Shown in pieces: positions 8,189-16,358 of a stretch of 30,875 bases of DNA. The stretch's first letter is position 1, and each line of letters starts with the position of its first letter. Position numbers and translations under genes: made by a program. The DNA is from JADGHX01 sp035760965. GTDB lineage: Bacteria; Pseudomonadota; Gammaproteobacteria; Steroidobacterales; Steroidobacteraceae. The notes below the pieces were generated by a model. It was not told where the DNA came from. It did not search any database and saw only the letters and a list, made by a program, of their open reading frames with translations. Location of the stretch: assembly GCA_035760965.1 (NCBI GenBank), contig DASTRY010000056.1:1-30875 (forward strand), written 5' to 3'.

Positions 8189-8452
8189 ATGAACCGCAGT
8201 GCCTTGTTCTTGAGTGTGACCGCGTTGCTGCTCTTGTCCGCGTGCGCGAAGCAGGAGCATGCCGCCACGGCCCCGTCGGACACGACACCGCCGGCCGACC
8301 AGTCGGCGACGCCGCCCCCGGCCGATACGACGACGATGCCTCCGGCAAACGAACCGGGCACGGCCACACCGCCGGATCAGTCGACGACACCGCCGGGCGA
8401 TACGACGGCGACGCCGCCCCCGAGCGACCAGACCAGCCCTCCGCCGCAGTAA
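8189..8452 (+). CDS. Small Pro/Thr-rich lipoprotein
   Basis: This 87-residue protein has a lipoprotein signal peptide ending in the lipobox LSAC (lipidated Cys19). The mature part is an unstructured tail of repeated TPP, TPPPADT and DQS units with Asp/Thr/Pro dominating and no globular core. No family is recognised. Such tails often act as spacers, wall-spanning tethers or acceptors of sugars, which is inference. The start is firm: GAGGTGA lies five bases before the ATG. It is followed by a hairpin shared with the converging gene. Confidence 0.75.
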   Translation: MNRSALFLSVTALLLLSACAKQEHAATAPSDTTPPADQSATPPPADTTTMPPANEPGTATPPDQSTTPPGDTTATPPPSDQTSPPPQ

Positions 8453-8485
8453 GCGCCGTCAGGCCGCTGCATGAGCAGAGGTGGT

Positions 8486-8514
8486 GCGGGCGGCATCCGC
8501 GAGATGCCGCCCGC
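8486..8514. terminator. Bidirectional hairpin between convergent genes
   Basis: A perfect 12-bp GC-rich stem (8486-8497 with 8503-8514) and 5-base loop sits between the lipoprotein stop (8452) and the stop of the minus-strand gene (8519). There is no T-run on either side, so it may work with Rho or as an RNA-stabilising end rather than as a classical intrinsic terminator. Confidence 0.55.
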
Positions 8515-8518
8515 CGCC

Positions 8519-9244
8519 TCATTCAGCGTTCTCGCACAGGAGAAGCTTGCGATCGGTAACCGAGCCGATTAGCAGGTACTTGCCATATTTCGCCGCCGCG
8601 TCAGCGTGCTCGCGCTGCGCGAGCCCTGTCGCTTCCACGATCTCCCGAGCTTTGGCCTCGGCGGGCCGGCCCAGCGTCTGGCCGTTGAAGTACGCCACCG
8701 ACTTGCGCCCGAATTGCCACCAAGGCCCGCGGCTCACGACGTAGAACTGATCGGGTCCGCTCGCAACGATTGCAGTCGGATTCACCAATCGCGAGTCGTG
8801 CAGCGTCTGCACGAGCGTGAACGCGCCCGTCGCGGATTGCTCGAACACCTGCACCGCCATAATGCCGTCGCCTCGATCGAGCACGAACAGGCGCCGCGTC
8901 CCCTCGTCCGGCGCATACAAGCTCAGCGCGATGGGGCGGAAATGTTGCGGATCGCTGGACAGCGCGGCGCGCACCCGCGGCTCCTTCGCGTTCAGGTCCA
9001 CCAGCATGATCGTGCCGGTCGGTTGCTTGCCCTCGGCGTTCGGTGTGCGGTCGAGATACGCGACATAGGCAATGCCGCGCGCCGAGTCGACCGCGATGTC
9101 GCCCACGCCCGCCGCTGTCGGGATCTCGCGGCACGAATTGCGCGCCATGCCGCGTGTCGCGATGCGGGGATACAGCAGCCACGCGGCGAGCGCGAGCGCC
9201 GCAAGCGCGCCGACGATCAGCCATTTCTTCCTAGTCACCTGCAC
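8519..9244 (-). CDS. Membrane-anchored paraoxonase/SMP-30-like beta-propeller protein (short form)
   Basis: This 241-residue protein has an N-terminal membrane anchor or uncleaved signal (residues 7-25, after MQVTRKK) and then beta-propeller sequence. The segment NPTAIVASGPDQFYVVSR followed by SVAYFNG resembles the arylesterase/paraoxonase family, whose members are lactonases or esterases. It stops about where the fourth blade would begin; paraoxonases are near 355 residues, so two blades appear to be missing. A hairpin follows the stop directly, so I see no sign of a frameshift. The start is GTG at 9244 or GTG at 9238, with weak ribosome-binding signals. Enzyme activity is uncertain. Confidence 0.55.
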   Translation of the reverse strand: MQVTRKKWLIVGALAALALAAWLLYPRIATRGMARNSCREIPTAAGVGDIAVDSARGIAYVAYLDRTPNAEGKQPTGTIMLVDLNAKEPRVRAALSSDPQHFRPIALSLYAPDEGTRRLFVLDRGDGIMAVQVFEQSATGAFTLVQTLHDSRLVNPTAIVASGPDQFYVVSRGPWWQFGRKSVAYFNGQTLGRPAEAKAREIVEATGLAQREHADAAAKYGKYLLIGSVTDRKLLLCENAE

Positions 9245-9269
9245 ACCCGAAGACCGAGGCCATCACCAT

Positions 9270-9331
9270 AATGGAGGATGTCCAACGCAATAGGTACATG
9301 CTTTGCTTGTAAGGTTGGACTGTCCTCCATT
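9270..9331 (+). repeat. Long imperfect inverted repeat upstream of the superoxide dismutase gene
   Basis: The left arm 9270-9286 and right arm 9314-9331 form 16 base pairs (9 + 7) interrupted by a one-base against two-base bulge, around a 27-base loop. The right arm ends 21 bases before the sod start and contains CCTCC, while the left arm contains GGAGG. It could be a dyad operator in the divergent promoter region or an RNA hairpin in the sod leader. The region is AT-richer than its neighbours. Confidence 0.7.
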
Positions 9332-9352
9332 TCCGCTTCCGGAGAGATCGTT

Positions 9353-10036
9353 ATGACGAAGTACGTGCTTCCCGACCTGCCTTACGACTACGCCGCGCTC
9401 GAGCCGCACATTTCTGGGCGCATCATGGAGCTGCATCACGACAAGCATCACAAGGGGTATGTCGATGGCGCCAACAAAGCGCTGGAGCAGCTGGAAGAAG
9501 CACGCAGCAAGAGCGATTTCACGCGCATCGCGGCGCTCGAGAAGGCGCTGGCGTTCAACGTGTCCGGACACGTTCTGCACAGCCTGTTCTGGAACAACAT
9601 GACGCCGAACGGCGGCGATCAGCCGCAGGGCGAGCTCGCCGAGGCGCTGAAGCGCGACTTCGGCAGCTTCGATGCATTCAAGAAGCAGATGACGGCCGTC
9701 GCCGCGACCAACATGGGGTCGGGGTGGGCGGCGCTCGTGTGGGACCCGCTGTCTTCGCGCCTGCTCACCGCGCAGATTCACGACCACCAGTCCGAAACGC
9801 TGATGGCGAGCGTACCGCTCATGGTGATCGATGCGTGGGAGCACGCGTGGTATCTGCAGTACCAGAACGAGAAGGCCAAGTTCTTCGACGCCATCTGGAA
9901 CGTCTGGAACTGGAACGACATCGCCAAGCGCTATGCCGAGGCGCAGAAACTGAGCCTCGCGCTCGAGGCACCGCAGGCCGGCGGCACGCCGCGCCGTCCC
10001 GCCTCCGCGCCGCAGCCTTCTGCCGGTCGCGCCTGA
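9353..10036 (+). CDS. Superoxide dismutase, Fe/Mn family
   Basis: This 227-residue enzyme dismutates superoxide to oxygen and hydrogen peroxide. The four metal ligands fall at His28, His76, Asp160 and His164, with the DAWEHAWYLQYQN signature. His145 in the IHDHQ segment and the overall sequence resemble the actinobacterial SodA/SodF type more than the E. coli enzymes. The last 20 or so residues are a Pro/Ala/Gly-rich tail absent from typical members. I chose the ATG at 9353, which has GGAGAG upstream; an in-frame ATG at 9278 would add a non-conserved 25-residue extension through the dyad. Metal preference (Fe, Mn or both) cannot be decided here. No signal peptide is present, so it is cytoplasmic. 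Confidence 0.93.
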   Translation: MTKYVLPDLPYDYAALEPHISGRIMELHHDKHHKGYVDGANKALEQLEEARSKSDFTRIAALEKALAFNVSGHVLHSLFWNNMTPNGGDQPQGELAEALKRDFGSFDAFKKQMTAVAATNMGSGWAALVWDPLSSRLLTAQIHDHQSETLMASVPLMVIDAWEHAWYLQYQNEKAKFFDAIWNVWNWNDIAKRYAEAQKLSLALEAPQAGGTPRRPASAPQPSAGRA

Positions 10037-10051
10037 TCGTCTACCCTTGCA

Positions 10052-10083
10052 GGCGGCGACTCGGCGCGGACCGGGTCGCCGCC
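10052..10083 (+). terminator. Hairpin after the superoxide dismutase gene
   Basis: A 9-bp perfect GC-rich inverted repeat (10052-10060 with 10075-10083) with a 14-base loop lies just after the sod stop. There is no T-run, so termination is only plausible. Confidence 0.35.
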
Positions 10084-10156
10084 GCTCGCAGCGACACACG
10101 CCGGACCTTCGTCGCGTCCCGCGCGTTTCAGGAACACCCCGTGCTGAAGCGCGACC

Positions 10157-12388
10157 ATGACCTCACGCTCCGACCTGGTGGAGGCGCCTGAGCGTCCCCC
10201 GCCCAACTCGACTCCGCAGCCCGCGAATGTTGCCGGGTCCGTGCGTGCGAGCCTCTTCGTTCCGGGCGTGAATTGCTGGCGGGTCGCGCGCGCCAATCGA
10301 ATATCGCTCATCGTCGACGGCGAAGCGTATTTCAAGGCGTTTGCGCAGGCGGCGCTGCGCGCCGAGCGCACGATCGACATCGTCGGCTGGGATTTCCACA
10401 GCCGTACGCAGCTGCATCACTGCATTCCCGGCGTTCCCGAGCATCTCGGCGACTTCCTGAACTTCCTCGTGAAGCGCCGTCGTCAGCTCGAGGTGCGCAT
10501 CCTCACCTGGGACTACCCCGTCATCTTCGCGAAGGGCCGTGAGCTCTCGCCGATATACGGGCTCGGTTGGCGTCCGAGGCGACGCGTGCGGTTGCGCTAC
10601 GACGATCACTATCCGATCGGCGCTTCGCAGCACCAGAAGGTCGTCGTGATCGACGGCGCGCTCGGCTTCTGCGGCGGTCTCGATCTCACACTCAACCGCT
10701 GGGACACGCCGGAGCACGGGCCGAACGAGCCCCGGCGCATCAATGAAGGCTCGACCGACGCGTATGCGCCGTTCCATGACACCGCGATGGCAGTGGACGG
10801 CGAGGCCGCCGCGGCGCTCGCGGACCTCGTGCGCGATCGCTGGGAGCGGGCCACGGGCGAAGCGCTGAAGAAGGCTGTTGGCACGGGCGATCCCTGGCCC
10901 GAGAGCCTGCCGGTCTCGCTCACGGAGACCGACGTCGCGATCGCTCGCACGCGCGCCCCGATGGGCGACGAGGAGCCGATCGAGGAGGTGCTGCGGCTGT
11001 ATCTCGACATGATCGCCGCGGCGAAGCACGCGATCTACATCGAGAACCAGTACTTCACTTCGAACGCGCTCGGCGAGGCCCTTGCCGAGCGGCTCGCCGA
11101 GCCCGACGGCCCGGAGATCATCGCCGTGTTGCGGCTCTCGACGCAGGGCTGGCTCGAAGCGCCGACGATGGGTACGCTGCGCACGCGAATGCTCAAAAAG
11201 CTGCGCGAGGCCGATCGATATGGTCGCTTCCACGCGTATTATCCGCACATTCCCGGTTTGCCCGAGGGGCAGTGCTGCGATTTGCATTCGAAGCTGTTGA
11301 TCGTCGATGACGAGTATCTGCGCATCGGCTCGGCCAATTTCTCGAACCGCTCGATGGGGCTCGACACCGAGTGCGACATCGCGATCGAAGCGCGCGGCGA
11401 TGCGCGCATCGCCGCCGCGATCCACGACTTTCGCAACGTGCTGCTCGGCGAGCATCTCGCCGTGCCGCCGGCGCAGGTGGAGCAGGCGCTGCAGGAAACG
11501 GGTACCGTACACAGCGCGATTGCGAAGCTCGCGAGCGAGGGGCGCTCGCTGCGCAAGTACGAGCGGCTCGATGAGGTCCCCGAAGCGCTCATCGCGGTCG
11601 CAAGCGTCGCGGACCCCGAGAAGCCCGTCTCGCTCGAGACGCTGATCGAGCAGTTCTCGCCCGAAATGACGATCCACAGCCCACGCCCCGCCTGGGTGCT
11701 GCCGACCGCGCTCCTCGCGCTTGCCGCCATTCTGGCGGTGCTCTGGCACTCGACGCCGCTCGTCCAGTGGACCAACTCCCAGCGGATCATCGACTGGGCC
11801 GCTGACTTCGCGCGCATGCCTTGGGCGCCGGTGTTGATCCTGCTCGCGTACACGCCCGCGAGCATCGTGATGTTTCCGCGGCCGCTCGTGACCTTGCTTG
11901 CCGTCGCGGCCTTTGGGGCGTGGCACGGGTTCATCTACGCGTTCTGCGGGATTATCGTCGCGGCGATGGCAACCTACGCGCTCGGCCAGCGCCTCGATCG
12001 CCAGGGCGTGCGACGCATTGCGCGCGGCAGACTCAATCGGCTCACGCAGGTGATGCGTAAGCGCGGCTTGCTGGCGATGACGGCGATTCGCCTCGTTCCG
12101 CTCGCGCCATTCGCGGTCGTGAACATGATGGCGGGGGCGATCCGCATACAGCCGATGCACTTCGTCGTCGGCACCGCGTTCGGCATTCTGCCGGGCACGC
12201 TCATCGCGACCGTGTTCGGCGATCAGTTGTTCGCAGCGCTGCGTGATCCACGGCTCGTCGACCCCTTCGCCATCGCCGCGGTCGTCGTGCTCGGTGCGTT
12301 GCTCGCCGTGTCCACGTGGTTCGTGCGGCGCTGGCTCTTCGCCGACAGTCCAGACTCCCATGGCAACCGCGGCCGACCAATCGATTGA
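10157..12388 (+). CDS. Phospholipase D-family protein fused to a VTT/DedA membrane domain
   Basis: This 743-residue protein has two HKD motifs, His159-Lys161-Asp166 (HQKVVVID) and His377-Lys379-Asp384 (HSKLLIVD), so the phospholipase D/cardiolipin synthase fold is complete and probably active. A hydrophobic helix near 513-530 leads into a C-terminal multi-pass domain (about 555-720) with the features of the VTT/DedA (SNARE-associated) family, including FPRPLVTLLA and the GAIRIQPMHFVVGTAFGILPG stretch in two parts around residues 660-680. VTT-related proteins include lipid scramblases and flippases. The fusion suggests phosphatidyl transfer or hydrolysis coupled to lipid movement, which is inference. 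It overlaps the next gene by 29 bases. Upstream ribosome-binding signals are weak. Confidence 0.88.
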   Translation: MTSRSDLVEAPERPPPNSTPQPANVAGSVRASLFVPGVNCWRVARANRISLIVDGEAYFKAFAQAALRAERTIDIVGWDFHSRTQLHHCIPGVPEHLGDFLNFLVKRRRQLEVRILTWDYPVIFAKGRELSPIYGLGWRPRRRVRLRYDDHYPIGASQHQKVVVIDGALGFCGGLDLTLNRWDTPEHGPNEPRRINEGSTDAYAPFHDTAMAVDGEAAAALADLVRDRWERATGEALKKAVGTGDPWPESLPVSLTETDVAIARTRAPMGDEEPIEEVLRLYLDMIAAAKHAIYIENQYFTSNALGEALAERLAEPDGPEIIAVLRLSTQGWLEAPTMGTLRTRMLKKLREADRYGRFHAYYPHIPGLPEGQCCDLHSKLLIVDDEYLRIGSANFSNRSMGLDTECDIAIEARGDARIAAAIHDFRNVLLGEHLAVPPAQVEQALQETGTVHSAIAKLASEGRSLRKYERLDEVPEALIAVASVADPEKPVSLETLIEQFSPEMTIHSPRPAWVLPTALLALAAILAVLWHSTPLVQWTNSQRIIDWAADFARMPWAPVLILLAYTPASIVMFPRPLVTLLAVAAFGAWHGFIYAFCGIIVAAMATYALGQRLDRQGVRRIARGRLNRLTQVMRKRGLLAMTAIRLVPLAPFAVVNMMAGAIRIQPMHFVVGTAFGILPGTLIATVFGDQLFAALRDPRLVDPFAIAAVVVLGALLAVSTWFVRRWLFADSPDSHGNRGRPID

Positions 12389-13151
12389 CGAGGGCCGCGC
12401 CGCGCCGACTTCGCTCGAGTACGGGCCGCTTCGCATCGCGTCCTACAACATCCATCGCTGCAAGGGCACCGATGGCAAGCGCGACGTCGAGCGCGTCGCA
12501 CAGGTCATCCAGGAGCTCGAGTGCGACACCATCGGCCTGCAGGAGGTCGACAGTCGCGGCGGTCCGGGCACGGATTCGCAGCAGCTCGAATATCTCGCGG
12601 CCGCCACCGGCATGCAGGCAGTCGCGGGCACGACGATCATTCGCCACGACCGCGACTACGGCAACGCGCTCCTCACGCGGCGCAAGATTCTCGCGGTTCG
12701 CCGGCACGATCTGAGCTTTCGGCGCTTCGAGCCGCGCGGTGCGCTCGAGGTGGACATCGACGTCGCCGGTGCGATGGTCCGGGTGTTCGTGATGCACCTC
12801 GGGCTCCTGCCCTACGAGCGGCGCTATCAGATGCGCAAGGTTCTCGCACTGCTGCGCGCGATGCCGCTCGATCAGCCCGCGGTCGTGCTGGGCGACATCA
12901 ACGAATGGCTGCCGATCGGTCGGCCGTTGCGCTGGCTGCACGGCTTGATGGGCAAGCCGCCGCAGCTGCGCACGTTTCCCGTGTGGGCGCCGATGTTCGC
13001 GCTCGATCGCGTGTGGGTGCGTCCGGTCGGGTCGCTGCTCGACTTCAGCGTCCATCGGACCGCGCTGTCGCGCCGCGCTTCCGACCACTATCCGGTGAAG
13101 GCCGTCGTCGCACCTGAAGCCGTGTCCTTGCGTGAGCGGCTGCGACCATGA
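12360..13151 (+). CDS. Endonuclease/exonuclease/phosphatase (EEP) family phosphodiesterase
   Basis: This 263-residue protein has the EEP active-site set: Asn30 (SYNIHRCKG), Glu62 (LQEVDS), His146 (MHLGL), Asp179 and Asn181 (LGDIN), Asp216 and the closing Asp242-His243 (SDHYPV). The family includes nucleases, sphingomyelinases and phosphoinositide phosphatases. The E. coli relative YbhP lies beside cardiolipin synthase ClsB, and here too the partner is a phospholipase D-family gene. The start at 12360 lies inside the preceding gene (29-base overlap) and the end overlaps the next gene by 4 bases. A phospholipid-head-group phosphodiesterase or phosphatase role fits the context better than DNA cleavage, but this is not shown by sequence. 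Confidence 0.88.
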   Translation: MATAADQSIDEGRAAPTSLEYGPLRIASYNIHRCKGTDGKRDVERVAQVIQELECDTIGLQEVDSRGGPGTDSQQLEYLAAATGMQAVAGTTIIRHDRDYGNALLTRRKILAVRRHDLSFRRFEPRGALEVDIDVAGAMVRVFVMHLGLLPYERRYQMRKVLALLRAMPLDQPAVVLGDINEWLPIGRPLRWLHGLMGKPPQLRTFPVWAPMFALDRVWVRPVGSLLDFSVHRTALSRRASDHYPVKAVVAPEAVSLRERLRP

Positions 13152-14053
13152 TCCCGACGCTCTGGGCCGCGTGGTATCTCATCAAGGACTCCGTGGTCGA
13201 GTGGAACAACGACCGCGCCTCGCGCAAGGGCGCGGCGCTCGCGTTCTACACGGTGTTCTCGCTGGCGCCGATCCTGATCGTCGCCATCGCCATCGCGGGT
13301 CTTTTCTTCGGGGAGGAAGCCGCGCGCGGCGAGATCTACGCGCAGATGAGCGATCTCATCGGCTCGCAGGGGGCGCAGGCCATCCAAGCGATGATCCACA
13401 ACGCGAGCCGCCCCGGCGCCGGCGCGTTCGCGACCCTGGTCGGCGTCGTGACGCTCTTCATCGGCGCGACGACCGCGCTCGCCGAGCTGAAGGACGGACT
13501 CGATCAGATCTGGGAAGTCCCGCCCGAGCGCACGAGCGGGTTCTGGTACTTCGTGCGCAAGCGGCTGCTGTCCATCGGGTTGATCCTGTCGATCGGATTC
13601 CTGCTGCTCGTCTCGCTCGTGTTCAGTGCCATCGTCGCGGCGATGGCCAAGCGCTGGGGACCGGAGGATCCGACGGGGACGCTGCTGCAGACCGCAAATT
13701 TCGTGTTCGCGTTCATTCTCGTGACGCTGCTGTTCGCGATGATCTACAAGATCCTGCCGGCCACGCGCATCGCCTGGCGCGACGTGCTGATCGGGTCCGT
13801 CGTCACCGCGGCGCTGTTCAGCATCGGCAAGTTCGCGATCGGTCTGTATCTCGGCAACAGCGCGATCACGTCGAGTTACGGCGCCGCGGGTTCGGTGATC
13901 CTCGTGCTGGTCTGGGTCTACTACTCGGCGCAGATCTTTCTCCTGGGCGCCGAGTTCACGAAGGTCTACGCCCATCGCTACGGCTCGCGGCGCGGGCTGC
14001 CGACGCCGCACGCCAGCTCACCGGCGCATGAACCCGTCGCGCGGATGAAATAG
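13148..14053 (+). CDS. YihY/BrkB-family inner-membrane protein
   Basis: This 301-residue protein has about six hydrophobic segments and the family hallmarks: KGAALAFYTVFSLAPILI near the N-terminus, the GATTALAELKDGLDQIWEV region, and SSYGAAGSVILVLVWVYYSAQIFLLG near the C-terminus (in shorter blocks). The family was once called ribonuclease BN in error; its function is still not settled, and transport or membrane homeostasis roles have been proposed. The start overlaps the EEP stop as ATGA, so all three genes appear to be one translationally coupled operon concerned with the membrane. Confidence 0.92.
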   Translation: MIPTLWAAWYLIKDSVVEWNNDRASRKGAALAFYTVFSLAPILIVAIAIAGLFFGEEAARGEIYAQMSDLIGSQGAQAIQAMIHNASRPGAGAFATLVGVVTLFIGATTALAELKDGLDQIWEVPPERTSGFWYFVRKRLLSIGLILSIGFLLLVSLVFSAIVAAMAKRWGPEDPTGTLLQTANFVFAFILVTLLFAMIYKILPATRIAWRDVLIGSVVTAALFSIGKFAIGLYLGNSAITSSYGAAGSVILVLVWVYYSAQIFLLGAEFTKVYAHRYGSRRGLPTPHASSPAHEPVARMK

Positions 14054-14097
14054 ACTCGCGCGCGACGCATCTGGTGTCGTCACCTAGAAGAGCCGCT

Positions 14098-16227
14098 ATG
14101 AGCCCGCCGATCGATGCGCGAACTCGGCCCGTCGCACGAGTCGCTCCAGTCGTCGCAGCGTTCGCGCTGTCCGCAGGAACCGCGTTCGTGTGTGCCGCGG
14201 AGAGCGGCATTGCGCCGCCGCCGCGCATGCAGCCGGCGCAGGATCGGCCGCTGCAGGAGTTGCCCTATACGCCGAGTCTCGACGTGAGCGCGATGGATCG
14301 GTCCGTCGACCCGTGCGACGACCTCTACCTCTTCGCGTGCGGCGGCTGGCTACGGAACAACCCGATTCCGCCGGATCAGAACCGCTGGGACGTCTACTCG
14401 AAGCTCTCCTACAACAATCAGCGCTACCTCTGGGGCATTCTCGAGGACGCCGCCAAGTCCATCGAAAACCGCACGCCGACGCAGCAGAAGATCGGCGACT
14501 ACTTCGCGGCGTGCATGGACACGGACGCGGTCGAGAAGGCGGGCATCGCGCCGCTCAAGGAGGATCTGCGGCGCATCGAGGCGCTGAAGGATCGCAAGGC
14601 GCTCGCTCCGTTGCTGGGCGATTTGCACATGCGCGTCGTCAGCTCCGGTCTCTTCTTCGGCAGCGGCGTGCAGCAGGATGCGAAGGATGCGAGCAAGCAG
14701 ATCGCGTTCATCGACGCCGGCGGGCTCGGGCTGCCGGACCGCGACTACTACCTGAAGACCGATCCGAAGTCGGTGGAGACGCGCGAGCGCTACGTCGAGC
14801 ACATCACCATGATGTTCAAGCTGCTCGGCGAGCCCACCCAGACGGCGAAGGCGGACGCGGCGACGGTGATGCGCATCGAGACCGCGCTCGCGAAGGCGTC
14901 GCTCTCGAAGGTCGAGCGCCGCGATCCGTACAAGATCTATCACCGCGAGACGCTCGCCTCGCTGCCGAAGATCGCGCCGGCGTTCGACTGGCCGGCGTAC
15001 TTCAAGGCCGTGAGCATGAGCCCGCAACCGTGGTTCAACGTCACGGAACCTGCGTTCTTCAAAGAGCTGAGCGCGCGACTCGCGCACGAGAGCCTGCCGA
15101 ATCTGAAGACGTATCTGCGATGGTCGCTGCTGGCGGCGTCCGCGCCGTACCTCTCCTCGCCGTTCGTCAACGAGAGCTTCGCGTTCAATCGCAAGTACAT
15201 GCGCGGGGTCGAGCAGGATCGTCCGCGCTGGCGAAAGTGCGTGGCCTGGGTGGATCGCGATCTGGGCGATGCGCTCGGCCGCGAGTACGTCGCGCGCACG
15301 TTCCCGGCCGTCGCCAAGGAAAAGGCGATCACGATGACGCGGCAGATCGAAGAGGCGATGAAGACGCGCATCGAACAGCTCGACTGGATGACGCCGCAGA
15401 CCAAGGCGCAGGCGCTCGCGAAGCTCGCGAAGGTGCGCAACAAGGTGGGCTATCCCGACCTGTGGCGCGACTACTCGACGCTCACGATCGAGCGCTCGGA
15501 TTTCTTCGCGAACGTCACGCGCGCGATCCGCTTCGAGTCGCTGCGTCAGGCCGCCAAGATTGGCAAGCCGGTGGATCGCGGCGAGTGGCAGATGAGCGCG
15601 CCGACGGTGAATGCGTACTACGACCCGGCGATGAACGACGTGAACTTCCCGGCCGGCGTGCTGATGCCGCCGCTCTACGACGCGAAGCTCGACGATGCAC
15701 CGAACTACGGCGATACGGGCGGCACCATCGGACACGAGCTGACGCACGCGTTCGACGACGAGGGACGGCAGTTCGACGGCGACGGCAATCTGCGCGACTG
15801 GTGGACCAAGGAAGACGCGGAGAAATTCGAGCAGCGCGCGCAGTGCATCCGCGATCAGTACTCGCAGTACACGATCGTCGACGACGTGAAGATCAACGGG
15901 GCGCTGACCTCGGGCGAGGATATCGCCGACCTCGGCGGGGAGCTGATCGCGTGGATGGCGTGGCAGGAGCAGACGAAGACGATGCGGCTCGCCGAGCGCG
16001 ACGGCCTGACGCCGGCGCAGCGCTTCTTCGTCGGCTTCGCGCAGTGGGCCTGCACGAACGAGCGGCCGGAGAACATGCGCGTCAACGCCGTCGTCGATCC
16101 GCATTCACCGCCGCGGTATCGCATCAACGGCGTGGTGACGAACATGCCGGAGTTCGCGCAGGCCTTCAGCTGCCCGGCCGGCAAGAAGCTCGTGAAGCGC
16201 CCGGAAGATCTCTGCAAGGTGTGGTGA
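14098..16227 (+). CDS. Secreted M13-family zinc metallopeptidase (neprilysin/PepO-like)
   Basis: This 709-residue peptidase has an N-terminal signal sequence (hydrophobic residues 12-30, likely cleaved near AFVCA), so it acts in the periplasm or outside. The zinc motif HELTH is at 546-550 with Glu547 catalytic, the third ligand is Glu607 in GEDIADLGG, and the substrate-binding NAYYDP block precedes it. It ends with the family C-terminal CKVW. M13 enzymes cut small peptides. I chose the ATG at 14098, which has GAAGAG upstream; a GTG at 14074 would add eight residues. There are no co-oriented neighbours after it, and the hslVU terminator follows. Confidence 0.93.
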   Translation: MSPPIDARTRPVARVAPVVAAFALSAGTAFVCAAESGIAPPPRMQPAQDRPLQELPYTPSLDVSAMDRSVDPCDDLYLFACGGWLRNNPIPPDQNRWDVYSKLSYNNQRYLWGILEDAAKSIENRTPTQQKIGDYFAACMDTDAVEKAGIAPLKEDLRRIEALKDRKALAPLLGDLHMRVVSSGLFFGSGVQQDAKDASKQIAFIDAGGLGLPDRDYYLKTDPKSVETRERYVEHITMMFKLLGEPTQTAKADAATVMRIETALAKASLSKVERRDPYKIYHRETLASLPKIAPAFDWPAYFKAVSMSPQPWFNVTEPAFFKELSARLAHESLPNLKTYLRWSLLAASAPYLSSPFVNESFAFNRKYMRGVEQDRPRWRKCVAWVDRDLGDALGREYVARTFPAVAKEKAITMTRQIEEAMKTRIEQLDWMTPQTKAQALAKLAKVRNKVGYPDLWRDYSTLTIERSDFFANVTRAIRFESLRQAAKIGKPVDRGEWQMSAPTVNAYYDPAMNDVNFPAGVLMPPLYDAKLDDAPNYGDTGGTIGHELTHAFDDEGRQFDGDGNLRDWWTKEDAEKFEQRAQCIRDQYSQYTIVDDVKINGALTSGEDIADLGGELIAWMAWQEQTKTMRLAERDGLTPAQRFFVGFAQWACTNERPENMRVNAVVDPHSPPRYRINGVVTNMPEFAQAFSCPAGKKLVKRPEDLCKVW

Positions 16228-16293
16228 GCGAGCGCCCGAAGCGTCGATGCAACCGGCCCTTGCAGCGGATCGAGCGCCCAGTTTGCCCGGATA

Positions 16294-16330
16294 ATAAAGA
16301 ACGGCCGGCTGCGTAAGGCAGGCCGGCCGT
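16294..16330 (-). terminator. Rho-independent terminator of the hslVU operon
   Basis: The hairpin at 16301-16330 pairs 16301-16308 with 16323-16330, and 16309-16312 with 16318-16321, leaving a bulged G. On the minus strand it is followed by TCTTTATTAT, a T-rich tail suiting the minus-strand transcript that ends with hslU at 16359. It may also mark the end of the converging peptidase mRNA. Confidence 0.75.
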
Positions 16331-16358
16331 CGGTCTTCTGCGCGGATCGGGCGCGCGA

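Noticed and set aside
9278..9352. In-frame N-terminal extension of the superoxide dismutase from the ATG at 9278
   Set aside because: The extension is not conserved in the family, would be coded by the dyad, and the ATG at 9353 has a proper Shine-Dalgarno.
10163..12436. A 757-codon open frame on the minus strand opposite the phospholipase D gene
   Set aside because: It is the antisense shadow of a clear gene, with Arg/Asp/Ala-rich, low-complexity content and no recognisable domain. Long antisense frames are common in GC-rich DNA.
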